Shown here one piece after another: positions 1-5,866 of a stretch of DNA of 9,274 bases; positions within the stretch are counted from its first letter, which is position 1, and each line of letters begins with the position of its first letter. The stretch is from contig JAUWNS010000088.1 of the NCBI GenBank assembly GCA_030612485.1, forward strand, positions 1 to 9,274, given 5' to 3'. The position numbers and the translations under genes are program-made. Under the pieces are notes generated by a model. It had not been told where the DNA came from. It was given only the letters and a program-made list of their open reading frames with translations, and made no database searches. Source of the stretch: Candidatus Bipolaricaulota bacterium. GTDB taxonomy: Bacteria; Bipolaricaulota; Bipolaricaulia; UBA7950; UBA9294.

Positions 1-263
1 ACGTACAGCCGGTAGATAACTCCGATGCTGGACCCTCTCTCCTCCAATGCTCCAACACCGATTGCTTGATCGTCTTCCTCACAGAGGAAGAAGTCCATCC
101 GCTCGACTTCCCCCGCCAGCTCATCTAAGGACATAAACGGATCTTTGAACCTCTCGGGTGGAAGGATCGCTTTGTAGGAGACCCTGTTAGTCTCGTTGAT
201 GACCGACAGGGTGGCTTCGAGGTCATCCCGTTTCACTAACCGGATCACACGCTTTCCATTCAT
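1..263 (-). CDS. GNAT-family N-acetyltransferase, N-terminal part (cut by window edge)
   Basis: An open frame of 87 full codons runs from an ATG at 263 off the left edge, so the C-terminal part is missing. The translation begins MNGKRVIRLVKRDD and continues through FFLCEEDDQAIGVGALEE to GVIYRLYV. The pattern of a first beta strand (VIRLVKRDD), helices carrying KAILPPERF, then a strand pair with acidic residues and a hydrophobic turn (the sensing/GALEE strands) is typical of the start of a GCN5-related acetyltransferase. That family moves an acetyl group from acetyl-CoA to an amine. The acetyl-CoA binding loop (R/Q-x-x-G-x-G/A) would lie outside the window, so activity cannot be judged and the substrate is unknown. 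The start is supported by a purine-rich GAGGGTGG at 268-275, four to eight bases upstream. The lamin-tail gene ends 65 bases upstream on the same strand with no terminator between them, so the two may be co-transcribed. Confidence 0.72.
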   Translation of the reverse strand, partial: MNGKRVIRLVKRDDLEATLSVINETNRVSYKAILPPERFKDPFMSLDELAGEVERMDFFLCEEDDQAIGVGALEERGSSIGVIYRLY

Positions 264-328
264 CGTTCCACCCTCACGATCGATCTAATACTCTGTCTGT
301 TGAGGGTGCATAGGATACGCGCAGGCTA

Positions 329-850
329 TCAACTGTTCGATCGACCCTGTGTGGCAGGGATGAAGAACCAGAGGTCTGGCCACAACGGATCGCCGCCATC
401 AGGGAAACGTTGCCAGGTCTTCTCATCGTTATCCTCGTCTTTGAAGGGTGAGGTCTGATCGATGACTGTTTCCTCAGGGTCGATCAGCCTTACAATGCCT
501 GGAGTGGCGTTTGTCAGTCGAAGGCCAGAATAGGTATACACGAAATACTCACCAGGCTTGATTAGGGTCGATTCCGTGGCGATCACTTGCGTTTCCGGAC
601 CACGATACGTGTAGGAGATCTGCCAACCTTCGAGATCGACCGCCTCACCCGTCGGATTGTACAGCTCGACCCATTCGTTCCCCGTATCGAAACCGGCAGG
701 ATTGATCTCGATCTCGTTGATCACAAGGTGTAGCGGTGCGGTCTCCTCGTTTATTTCGGCGAAGCCTCCAACACACAGACCCAGCAGAACGACAAGCAGA
801 AGGTAGCCCCACCGAAAGCCTCTCGGTAGATTCAGCAAGTACCGTGACAT
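329..850 (-). CDS. Secreted lamin-tail-domain (LTD) protein
   Basis: A 173-residue protein. The frame is open for 25 more codons upstream, but the ATG at 850 is preferred. It has AAAAGGAGG-type Shine-Dalgarno sequence at 858-863 and gives a clean export signal: basic MSRYLLNLPRGFR, a hydrophobic core around residues 16-30, then possible cleavage after GGFA (about 31). The mature part holds the hallmarks of the lamin tail domain: VINEIEINPAG (43-53) followed by NEWVELYNPTG (58-68) and LEGWQIS (73-79), then a strand carrying GEYFVYT, and late in the domain the TWQRFPDGGD motif (145-154). Bacterial LTDs are Ig-like beta sandwiches found in exported proteins, often next to nucleases or as stand-alone surface modules. 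Here the LTD makes up nearly the whole protein and no catalytic domain is visible. It acts outside the cytoplasmic membrane; the ligand is unknown. The Cys at 26 is not in a good lipobox (Leu at -1), so I do not call it a lipoprotein. Confidence 0.85.
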   Translation of the reverse strand: MSRYLLNLPRGFRWGYLLLVVLLGLCVGGFAEINEETAPLHLVINEIEINPAGFDTGNEWVELYNPTGEAVDLEGWQISYTYRGPETQVIATESTLIKPGEYFVYTYSGLRLTNATPGIVRLIDPEETVIDQTSPFKDEDNDEKTWQRFPDGGDPLWPDLWFFIPATQGRSNS

Positions 851-876
851 AAGGGAAGCCTCCTTTTCATAATAGC

Positions 877-905
877 AGCATAGACTGCAAGAGGAGAAAA
901 GGCAA
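877..905 (-). promoter_or_regulatory. Candidate sigma70-type promoter of the lamin-tail gene
   Basis: Read on the minus strand, TTGCCT (900-905) and TATGCT (877-882) are separated by 17 bases, each matching four of six consensus positions. Transcription would start near 870, giving a short leader that contains the GGAGG site at 858-863. Spacing and placement are good but the hexamers are only moderate. Confidence 0.4.
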
Positions 906-1010
906 GAATCGGTACCAGATCGCAAGGCAGGAATGGAGGTCGGTGTTCTGTTTTGGGGATTTGCGTGCTCTCTAGTATTGGATCACCACAGAGAATCGAT
1001 GAATCCCGAA

Positions 1011-1272
1011 GTTGGGAAACAGGACTGCTCCTGTCCTCTGGACCGGAGCAGGAACCAACAAAGCTCGGAAGAATCCGAGCGCATCAACCCCCGTTAGGGT
1101 TGAGTCATCCTCTTGTGCCGACGGCTATCCCCGGCTGGCGCAGTGGTACAGAGCAAGTAAGAAAACCCTTTGCTCTAGGTTACCGAGCCGAACCCGGGGA
1201 TGCCGCCGACAACAACTGACTGTTTGTCACGCGATCACCCCCTTTGTAGTGGACTCGCCTGTCGCGCAGGCG
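1011..1272. ncRNA. Candidate structured RNA: five consecutive hairpins, family unknown
   Basis: Five hairpins follow each other with little spacer. (A) GTTGG 1011-1015 with CCAAC 1055-1059 encloses CTGCTCC 1025-1031/GGAGCAG 1045-1051 and GTCC 1033-1036/GGAC 1040-1043. (B) GCTCGGA 1063-1069 pairs with TCCGAGC 1074-1080 around an AGAA loop. (C) TCAACCC 1084-1090 pairs with GGGTTGA 1097-1103. (D) A long rod pairs 1117-1134 with 1194-1210 with a bulge and two mismatches, then GGTA 1145-1148/TACC 1181-1184 and AGAGCAA 1150-1156/TTGCTCT 1170-1176. (E) CGCCTG 1256-1261 pairs with CAGGCG 1267-1272. I see no tmRNA, RNase P RNA, T-box or group II domain V signature. Short open frames across it have no ribosome binding site or recognisable protein, and the minus strand has no long frame. 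The pairings are read directly; that the block is transcribed is inference, and the strand is not determined. Confidence 0.4.
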
Positions 1273-1598
1273 GCATCTCCATTATAGGCCGATTTTGGCA
1301 CAAAACAAGTTATCGATTGAAGCAATGCCAAGGATACCCAGAATTCCCGGGGCACAAACCTTATCTCTGTGGCCTAAGGCCAGGTTCGCATTCCCTCACA
1401 ACCTGACTGGTTCGTCGCTTTGCTGTTTCCGTAGACAGACAGCGCGCGCACTGGAGTTATGGGATGTGTCCCCGAAACTCCCATGACCAAGTGTGTGAAG
1501 GAGTCGGTGGTCAGTAGAAAGTGTGGGGTGCAGAAGTTGTACGGGAGGGCGTGGATGCGTTATGGTGGTTCATCGCATAAACAAAGGAGGTGATTTGT
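1273..1598. other. Gene-free stretch with further hairpins, upstream of the GYD gene
   Basis: No convincing coding region. Three more inverted repeats are visible: TGGCC/GGCCA with a TAA loop at 1370-1382; CAGGTT 1381-1386 with AACCTG 1400-1405, which overlaps and so competes with the first; and GGAGTT 1453-1458 with AACTCC 1476-1481, enclosing GGGA 1461-1464/TCCC 1469-1472 with a TGTG loop. None is followed by a T-run, so they do not look like intrinsic terminators. They may extend the structured block at 1011-1272. The last ~60 bases hold the weak promoter candidate and ribosome binding site of the GYD gene. Confidence 0.5.
1537..1566 (+). promoter_or_regulatory. Weak candidate promoter of the GYD gene
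   Basis: TTGTAC (1537-1542) and TATGGT (1561-1566) are 18 bases apart. They match three and four of six consensus positions. The location, about 30 bases before the start codon, is right, but the match is poor and could be chance. Confidence 0.2.
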
Positions 1599-1883
1599 AT
1601 GGCGACTTACATTCTTCTCAGTCGGCTGACCGATACCGGCGCGGCGACGATTAAGGACAAGCCAGATCGAATCAAAGAAGTGAATCACGAAATCGAGACC
1701 TTCGGTGCTCGTGTTCTGCACCAGTATGCTACCCTGGGAGCCTACGATTTTGTGAGCATCGTCGAAGCGCCCGACCTTGCATCGATCACACGCGTCTCTG
1801 TGGAGCTTGGTTCGCGCGGGAGCGTGAAGATTCAGACCTTGTCTGCTATTCCTATCGACGAGTTCATCGCCAATCTGAGGTAG
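1599..1883 (+). CDS. GYD-domain protein
   Basis: A 94-residue protein that is one whole GYD domain. It starts MATYILLSRLTDTGAATIKD and carries the conserved helix RIKEVNHEIETFGARVL (24-40), the name-giving G-x-YD segment LGAYDFVSIVEAPD (46-59), and the ending RVSVELGSRGSVKIQTL...AIPIDEF. Members are about 90-100 residues, so it is full length. The fold belongs to the dimeric alpha/beta-barrel (ferredoxin-like) group; the biochemical role of GYD proteins is not established, and no signal peptide is present, so it is expected in the cytoplasm. The frame is open from a GTG at 1590, but ATG 1599 is clearly the start because an almost perfect Shine-Dalgarno sequence, AAAGGAGGTGA (1583-1593), precedes it and overlaps that GTG. 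It converges with the lipoprotein gene, whose stop is 54 bases away, so it is probably a single-gene transcript. Confidence 0.93.
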   Translation: MATYILLSRLTDTGAATIKDKPDRIKEVNHEIETFGARVLHQYATLGAYDFVSIVEAPDLASITRVSVELGSRGSVKIQTLSAIPIDEFIANLR

Positions 1884-1937
1884 TTCCTCTCGACTCTTGA
1901 CTTGCAGCGAGCGTGTGCCTCGATGGTATAGATGTGC

Positions 1938-2375
1938 CTAGGGAACCGGCTCCAGGTCGCTTGTGAAGTACTTTGTCTCGCTCCAGACGGCGCTTGGCAT
2001 TACCTCGAAGTGCTGTATTCCGGTGAGGTCGCCGCTTGTTTCCGTCCCGTCGTTGTCTATGTCGATGAAGAAATCCAGGAAATAGCGACGATTGGTTTCA
2101 ATCTCATTGAGCGTGGTCATCTTGGTCCAGGCATGGTTCTCTGTAGCGGGATAGCTCTCAAATGCTGCGGTGATTGCCTCGATCAACGTTCCACCCGGAT
2201 CGTCCAGCACGTCCGCATAGACCATCTTCCCGTTGTACACACGGGTGTCGATCACCAGCGCGAACGTTACTCGCTGTTTACCCGTCGAAACAAGGTTTCC
2301 CATCTGGCAAGAACAGAGAAACAGGATCGCTCCCGTCAACAGGGAAAACATGAGCAGCCGCATGATCAGCTTCAT
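1938..2375 (-). CDS. Small exported lipoprotein of unknown function
   Basis: A 145-residue protein. The frame is open for 65 more codons upstream, but ATG 2375 is chosen because AAAGGAGGTGGGTA lies directly before it and the N-terminus then reads as a lipoprotein signal: MKLIMRLLMFSLLTGAIL, then a lipobox L20-C21-S22-C23. Cys23 is the predicted lipidated residue; Met/Gly at +2/+3 give no clear inner-membrane retention signal. The mature part is short and beta-rich: QRVTFALVIDT (34-44), a central helix EAITAAFESYP (66-76), then YFLDFFIDIDNDG (98-110) and a C-terminal strand segment ending SDLEPVP. Residues 105-116 (DxDxDG with Asp at position 12) match an EF-hand-like calcium loop. I do not recognise a named family. 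It sits alone between convergent and tandem neighbours, so context gives no function. Confidence 0.78.
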   Translation of the reverse strand: MKLIMRLLMFSLLTGAILFLCSCQMGNLVSTGKQRVTFALVIDTRVYNGKMVYADVLDDPGGTLIEAITAAFESYPATENHAWTKMTTLNEIETNRRYFLDFFIDIDNDGTETSGDLTGIQHFEVMPSAVWSETKYFTSDLEPVP

Positions 2376-2677
2376 TACCCACCTCCTTTGACTCCACCGG
2401 ATTCTGCAGGTTGAGAGGGCCTTGTAGCCTCGTCCCAGCAAGAGCCAGTATGCTACGCATTTAGGGTCGATGTTAAGCAAAACAGCAAATCCTACATGGC
2501 TACAAAATAGAGAGATCTTTTCCCCTCGATACGCGATTTCATCTACGTTAACTGCCGATTTCAGGCCCAAAATCGCGGGGAACTCTTGGGTTTTGCTCGC
2601 TCGTGCTTATTTTTGGTGTTTTGCCCTCTAACTCTATAATCTACCGACAGTGACGCTGTGGCAAATCGCCGTTACTG
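2376..2677. other. Intergenic region between lipoprotein gene and uup
   Basis: About 300 bases without a credible gene; the open frame entering from the lipoprotein side has no family resemblance. Near the lipoprotein it holds the AAAGGAGG site (2381-2388 region) and a possible promoter. An inverted repeat, CAGTGACG 2648-2655 with CGTTACTG 2670-2677, begins at the uup stop. Read as uup mRNA it has one A-C mismatch and no T-run, so it is at best a weak or factor-dependent terminator. The rest is AT-richer than its surroundings. Confidence 0.5.
2447..2476 (-). promoter_or_regulatory. Candidate promoter of the lipoprotein gene
   Basis: On the minus strand TTAACA (2471-2476, five of six to TTGACA) and CATACT (2447-2452, four of six) are 18 bases apart. 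The start would lie near 2440, leaving a leader of about 65 bases before ATG 2375. The spacing is one base over the optimum and the -10 is moderate. Confidence 0.3.
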
Positions 2678-4495
2678 CTACCTCATCTTCTGTTCCAATT
2701 CCTCCCATCGTACAAACAGGTTGTCTAGCTGTTGCTGCGCGGCGCGATGCGCCTCGTAGGTGGAGTGCAGCCTCTCGTAATCGGCGGCTACGGCTGGATC
2801 GTTTAGCTCCGCCTGCAACCGTGCCACTTCCGTCTCGGCAGCGAAGATCCGCTCCTCCATCCCCCCCCATTCCTGCTTCTCGTGGTAGGTGAGTCCTGCT
2901 CGTTTTGGTCGAACTGTCTGTTGACGCTTTGATTCCCGCTTGGCGGAAGCAGGCTGCTGCTCAACGGGGCGCGTCTCCGAGTGATGCGTCTCGGCCTCCT
3001 GCCACTGGGCAACGCTGCCGTAGTTACCCCAATGACCGCCACCGTGCAGTCCGATTAGATCGGTGCAAACGCGGTCGAGCATGTGGCGATCGTGCGTGAT
3101 CAAAACGACGGCTCCGGGAAACTCAATCAGCGCACGCTCGAGGACCTCAATCGATGGGATGTCCAAGTCATTTGTCGGTTCGTCGAGCATCAGGACGTCG
3201 GCCGGCTCCCGCAGCATCATAGCCATTAGCACGCGTGCCTGCTCCCCGCCGGAGAGCTCCCCTACCGGAGTCTCCAGCTGGTCGACGCGAAAACCGAACC
3301 GCTTCGCCCACGCGATGATGTGCGAACTGCGGCCTAGATAGGAGACAGTGTCACCATGCGGAGCCAGGGCACGCCGTAGCCTCTCCGCTTTATCAAGCTG
3401 TTCCCGTTGCTGATCGAACCGGGCAATGCGAAGATTGACGGCGTGCTTCACCAGTCCGGCGTCAGGCGACATCGTCTCGGCAAGAGTGCGCAAGAGCGTG
3501 GTCTTCCCGCTAGCGTTGTTTCCCACGATCCCCAGCCGAATTCCACGGTGAAGGTGGATGTCGAGATCGCGGAACAGTAGCCGCCCTCCCAGCGTCTTCT
3601 CGATTCCTTTCGCGGTGATCAGATCATGCGTTCGCCGTCCGCTCGCGTTGAAGTCAATCTTGATCTCGCCGCCTCCGTGGTGACGTCGTCGTGCCTCGGA
3701 TAGCCGTTCGATCTTGTCATGCGCCTCGTCGATACGGTAGGAAGCCTTGCTGCTCCGTGCCTTGGGGCCATGCCGTAACCAGTCAACCTCCCGGCGCACC
3801 TCATTAGCGAGTGCGCGCCGCTCTTCGTTCTCTAACTGCAAAAACGCCTCTCGCTTCTCCAGGAAGTCGCTGTAGCACCCGTTGACGCTGAAGAAACCAT
3901 CGCGGTAACGCGGGTTGATCTCTACAATTCGGTCGGTGACTCGTTCCAGGAAGTAGCGGTCGTGGGTGGTAAGGATGAAGGCGAGTTTTGCTCTACCGAG
4001 GAAGCGCTCCAGCCAGTCGATCCCCTCGAGATCCAGGTGGTTAGTTGGCTCGTCCATCAACAGCAGATCGGGCTCCTGCACTAACTGACACCCGATAGCA
4101 AGCCGCTTGCGCCATCCGCCGGAGAGGCTGTCTACGCGGGTGCCACCATCTTCGAAGCCGAGGCGACGCAGCATCTTTCGCGCGCGCGTCGGACGCTCGT
4201 AATCCTCCATCGGGAGAGCATCAAGCGTAGAGAGAAGGGCACCCTCCACCGTTAATTCTGAGGGGAACACGTCAACCTGGGGAAGGTAGGCAATGCGCGC
4301 TTCTTTGGCGCAATCCACCGAGCCGGAATCGGCAAGTTCGACGCCAGCAAGTATCCGCAACAGCGTCGTCTTGCCCGCTCCGTTGGGTCCGATCAGTCCG
4401 ACCCGCCCACCAGTATGAAATGTTAACGACAACCGGTCAAATAGGTCGTGTGACGCGTATGTTTTACATAAATCACGTACCGCCAGTATTGCCAT
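2678..4495 (-). CDS. uup: ABC-F ATPase, Uup type
   Basis: A complete 605-residue soluble protein with two ABC ATPase domains and no membrane segments, as in ABC-F proteins, which bind ribosomes rather than transport. Domain 1: Walker [10 protein letters not shown] 36-44, signature LSGGW 124-128, Walker B and catalytic Glu LLLMDEPTN 144-152, H-loop THD 177-179. A charged linker (about 205-275) includes [16 protein letters not shown], the Uup-type interdomain segment. Domain 2: Walker [10 protein letters not shown] 325-333, signature LSGGE 414-418, Walker [10 protein letters not shown] 434-442, H-loop THD 467-469. A Lys/Arg/Gln-rich hinge (500-532) leads to a C-terminal coiled coil (about 533-605, starting LTYHEKQEW), the feature that separates Uup from EttA and other ABC-F groups. 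In E. coli, Uup acts in ribosome assembly/translation and affects precise excision of transposons. All catalytic residues are intact. ATG 4495 has GGGAG at 4504-4508, eight bases away. A C8 tract on the plus strand (2861-2868) encodes Trp-Gly-Gly in the C-terminal domain. Confidence 0.93.
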   Translation of the reverse strand: MAILAVRDLCKTYASHDLFDRLSLTFHTGGRVGLIGPNGAGKTTLLRILAGVELADSGSVDCAKEARIAYLPQVDVFPSELTVEGALLSTLDALPMEDYERPTRARKMLRRLGFEDGGTRVDSLSGGWRKRLAIGCQLVQEPDLLLMDEPTNHLDLEGIDWLERFLGRAKLAFILTTHDRYFLERVTDRIVEINPRYRDGFFSVNGCYSDFLEKREAFLQLENEERRALANEVRREVDWLRHGPKARSSKASYRIDEAHDKIERLSEARRRHHGGGEIKIDFNASGRRTHDLITAKGIEKTLGGRLLFRDLDIHLHRGIRLGIVGNNASGKTTLLRTLAETMSPDAGLVKHAVNLRIARFDQQREQLDKAERLRRALAPHGDTVSYLGRSSHIIAWAKRFGFRVDQLETPVGELSGGEQARVLMAMMLREPADVLMLDEPTNDLDIPSIEVLERALIEFPGAVVLITHDRHMLDRVCTDLIGLHGGGHWGNYGSVAQWQEAETHHSETRPVEQQPASAKRESKRQQTVRPKRAGLTYHEKQEWGGMEERIFAAETEVARLQAELNDPAVAADYERLHSTYEAHRAAQQQLDNLFVRWEELEQKMR

Positions 4496-4555
4496 CGCTC
4501 TTTCTCCCTTGTCACAGCCGTTCGAAGCACACCAAAGTGCGCCGACTCACCCCCT

Positions 4556-4589
4556 TATCGTACGCGATAGACACCGGTCTTGCCCGGTG
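4556..4589 (-). promoter_or_regulatory. Two adjacent inverted repeats upstream of uup
   Basis: TATCG 4556-4560 and CGATA 4565-4569 form a short palindrome around TACG. CACCGG 4572-4577 and CCGGTG 4584-4589 form a six-base-pair stem with a six-base loop. They lie 60-95 bases before the uup start codon. They could be an operator or structured leader, but no convincing promoter fixes whether they are transcribed, and such short repeats can be chance. Confidence 0.25.
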
Positions 4590-4675
4590 ACCACAGTCGT
4601 CAATTTCGTTCGGGGCTAGATGAGCAGCAGGCAAGTCTGGGAGGCGTTATAGCCTGGAGAAATCCTAAAAATGAA

Positions 4676-4687
4676 GGTCTGACCCCA
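4676..4687 (+). repeat. REP-like motif GGTCTGACCCCA
   Basis: The 12 bases contain a near-palindromic GGTC-T-GACC core. Sequences of the form GGT(C/G)(T/C)..TGACCCC are common in the dispersed REP-type repeats seen near RAYT (Y1 transposase) genes in many bacteria; this is from general memory. A related motif lies in the opposite orientation at 8788-8809. No transposase is present here, so membership in a repeat family is inference. Confidence 0.35.
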
Positions 4688-4710
4688 GAGTTTCGGAGCT
4701 TCGCGAGAAA

Positions 4711-4738
4711 GCCCGCCGTGGCTTTTGCCGCGACGGGC
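4711..4738 (-). terminator. Probable intrinsic terminator of the Spy-like gene
   Basis: 4711-4722 pairs with 4727-4738 in a 12-base-pair, GC-rich stem with one mismatch and a four-base loop. On the minus strand it begins 33 bases after the Spy-like stop codon and is followed by TTTCTC. The stem is strong; the T-run is short and interrupted. Confidence 0.5.
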
Positions 4739-4771
4739 CACTCTCTCACAGAAGTGGAAGGCTCCTTGCTA

Positions 4772-5602
4772 CTAGATGTACTGGAGCTTCGTATCCAGGA
4801 TATCGACGATCTGCCGAAGTGTAGCTAGTTGTCTGTCGGCCAATCGTTGTGCCAACAGAGGATGGTCAACGCCGAACTGACTCCTTTGCTGCAGCGGCTG
4901 TTCACCGCGCTGTCCAGAGGGGCGGCGGATCTCTTGGTTCATCGTGCCGAACCGCTCCATCACTTTCTCACGCAGCTCAGGGTGATCGGCGAGGAACTCG
5001 CGCATCCAGTTCGTCATCGGGTTTTGCGCCTCGCCTCCAAACCGGTTTTCTAACCGTGGCAGGACTTCCCCACGGGTTTGCGGATTACTCTCTTCACTCG
5101 ATCCCCGCATCCCGCTTCTCATATCCTGTTGGGGCAGGGTTCGTCCCTGCATCCGCGTGGAGAACGCTTCCCCGCGCATCGGCATGAGGTCCTCACGGAG
5201 GATCTCTCCCTGCTTGATCGTGAGAATTCCTTTAATCTCATCGAGAGTTCCTTGCGAACGCTCCCGCAGTGATGCAGCCTTCCCCTTCACCTGTTCCCGG
5301 AACGTCGCGAGCAACGCGTCGAGCTCGTCCGCGCTCCCGTTGAATTCCAGCATCTCTTGGGTGAATGCATCGCGGTCCGCCTTGAGCGTGTCTGCCTCAC
5401 TGAGGACGCCAGCGAGGATGTCGCGAATCTCCTGCATCTGTGTCGGCGTCAGCTCCATCCGATTGATCGTGATGATGAGCGGCAGATTTTCCGTCCCACT
5501 TCTACTCTCTTCCGAGGAAGCCTCAATCTGCGCGCTCGCCGGGATTATCGCCAGCAGCCCTGCGATGAGTGCCAGCGACAGTGTAAGCCTAACCTTTTTC
5601 AT
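4772..5602 (-). CDS. Spy/CpxP-like periplasmic LTXXQ protein with long C-terminal extension
   Basis: A 276-residue exported protein. Signal peptide MKKVRLTLSLALIAGLLAIIPASA, with cleavage likely after ASA (24). The mature part has two LTXXQ motifs, LTPTQ at 51-55 and LTIKQ at 127-131, each opening an alpha helix and separated by a long helical stretch (about 55-120). That is the pattern of Spy and CpxP, cradle-shaped periplasmic dimers that hold unfolded proteins without ATP and answer envelope stress. Spy itself is about 160 residues; here about 140 more follow, rich in Met, Arg, Gln and Glu, ending in two helical segments (NWMREFLADHPELREKVMERF, 198-218, and the last 30 residues). The start has AAGGAGG at 5609-5615, six bases before the ATG. 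The gene diverges from the large envelope protein, so they may share regulation. Alternative: a related LTXXQ metal-sensing protein such as CnrX/ZraP, which the Met-rich tail would not exclude. Confidence 0.82.
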   Translation of the reverse strand: MKKVRLTLSLALIAGLLAIIPASAQIEASSEESRSGTENLPLIITINRMELTPTQMQEIRDILAGVLSEADTLKADRDAFTQEMLEFNGSADELDALLATFREQVKGKAASLRERSQGTLDEIKGILTIKQGEILREDLMPMRGEAFSTRMQGRTLPQQDMRSGMRGSSEESNPQTRGEVLPRLENRFGGEAQNPMTNWMREFLADHPELREKVMERFGTMNQEIRRPSGQRGEQPLQQRSQFGVDHPLLAQRLADRQLATLRQIVDILDTKLQYI

Positions 5603-5828
5603 GATGAACCTCCTTCATCGATTGATGAGAGATTACCCTGCGTACGTGAAGGAATTGGTGCAAAGGTGTGGCAGTTTTGTGAAGAAGGGGGTGAACGAGA
5701 CTGCTTTGCTAGGTTGCAGCCCTTTCTTGGATCGCCCGCTCGGAGTAGAGCAGAACCGAAAAACGATCAGCGTAACAAAAGTCACTCTCGATGGCGACAA
5801 AGGTCCCATTCGTATCCTTTTCCAGTCC

Positions 5829-5857
5829 TTGTCAGGAGAGGGTCCCCTTCTTATCCT
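5829..5857 (+). promoter_or_regulatory. Promoter for the large envelope protein, predicting a leaderless mRNA
   Basis: TTGTCA (5829-5834, five of six to consensus), a 17-base spacer, then TATCCT (5852-5857, four of six). The usual start point, about seven bases after the -10, falls at 5864-5867, on or just before the ATG at 5867. This matches the lack of any Shine-Dalgarno sequence at that gene. Confidence 0.5.
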
Positions 5858-5866
5858 GTTTGGAAC

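Noticed and set aside
1011..1272. tmRNA, RNase P RNA, T-box or group II intron identity for the hairpin block
   Set aside because: The conserved T arm and resume frame, the GAGGAAAGTCC and ACAGAA-type elements, the T-box GGTGG motif and a domain V hairpin were looked for on both strands and not found.
953..1287. Two overlapping plus-strand open frames of 88 and 91 codons
   Set aside because: They lie over the hairpin-rich block, have no Shine-Dalgarno sequence, low-complexity-like composition rich in Arg, Pro and Ser, and no resemblance to a protein family; both being open fits a stop-poor structured region better.
1932..2414. 160-codon plus-strand frame over the lipoprotein gene
   Set aside because: The minus-strand frame has a strong ribosome binding site, signal peptide and lipobox; this one has none and is its shadow.
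2635..2640. Perfect TATAAT on the plus strand, pointing antisense into the end of uup
   Set aside because: The best -35 (TTGGTG, 2613-2618) matches only three of six at 16 bases spacing, and no gene or RNA structure follows; an antisense transcript cannot be supported.
4711..4738. Hairpin as a CRISPR repeat or attachment site
   Set aside because: It is single-copy, lies just after a stop codon and is followed by a T-rich run on the transcribed strand, so a terminator explains it.
5357..5866. N-terminal 170-codon extension of the large envelope frame
   Set aside because: It runs antisense to the Spy-like gene, would place the clear signal peptide in the middle of the protein, and is rich in Arg and Cys unlike the rest.
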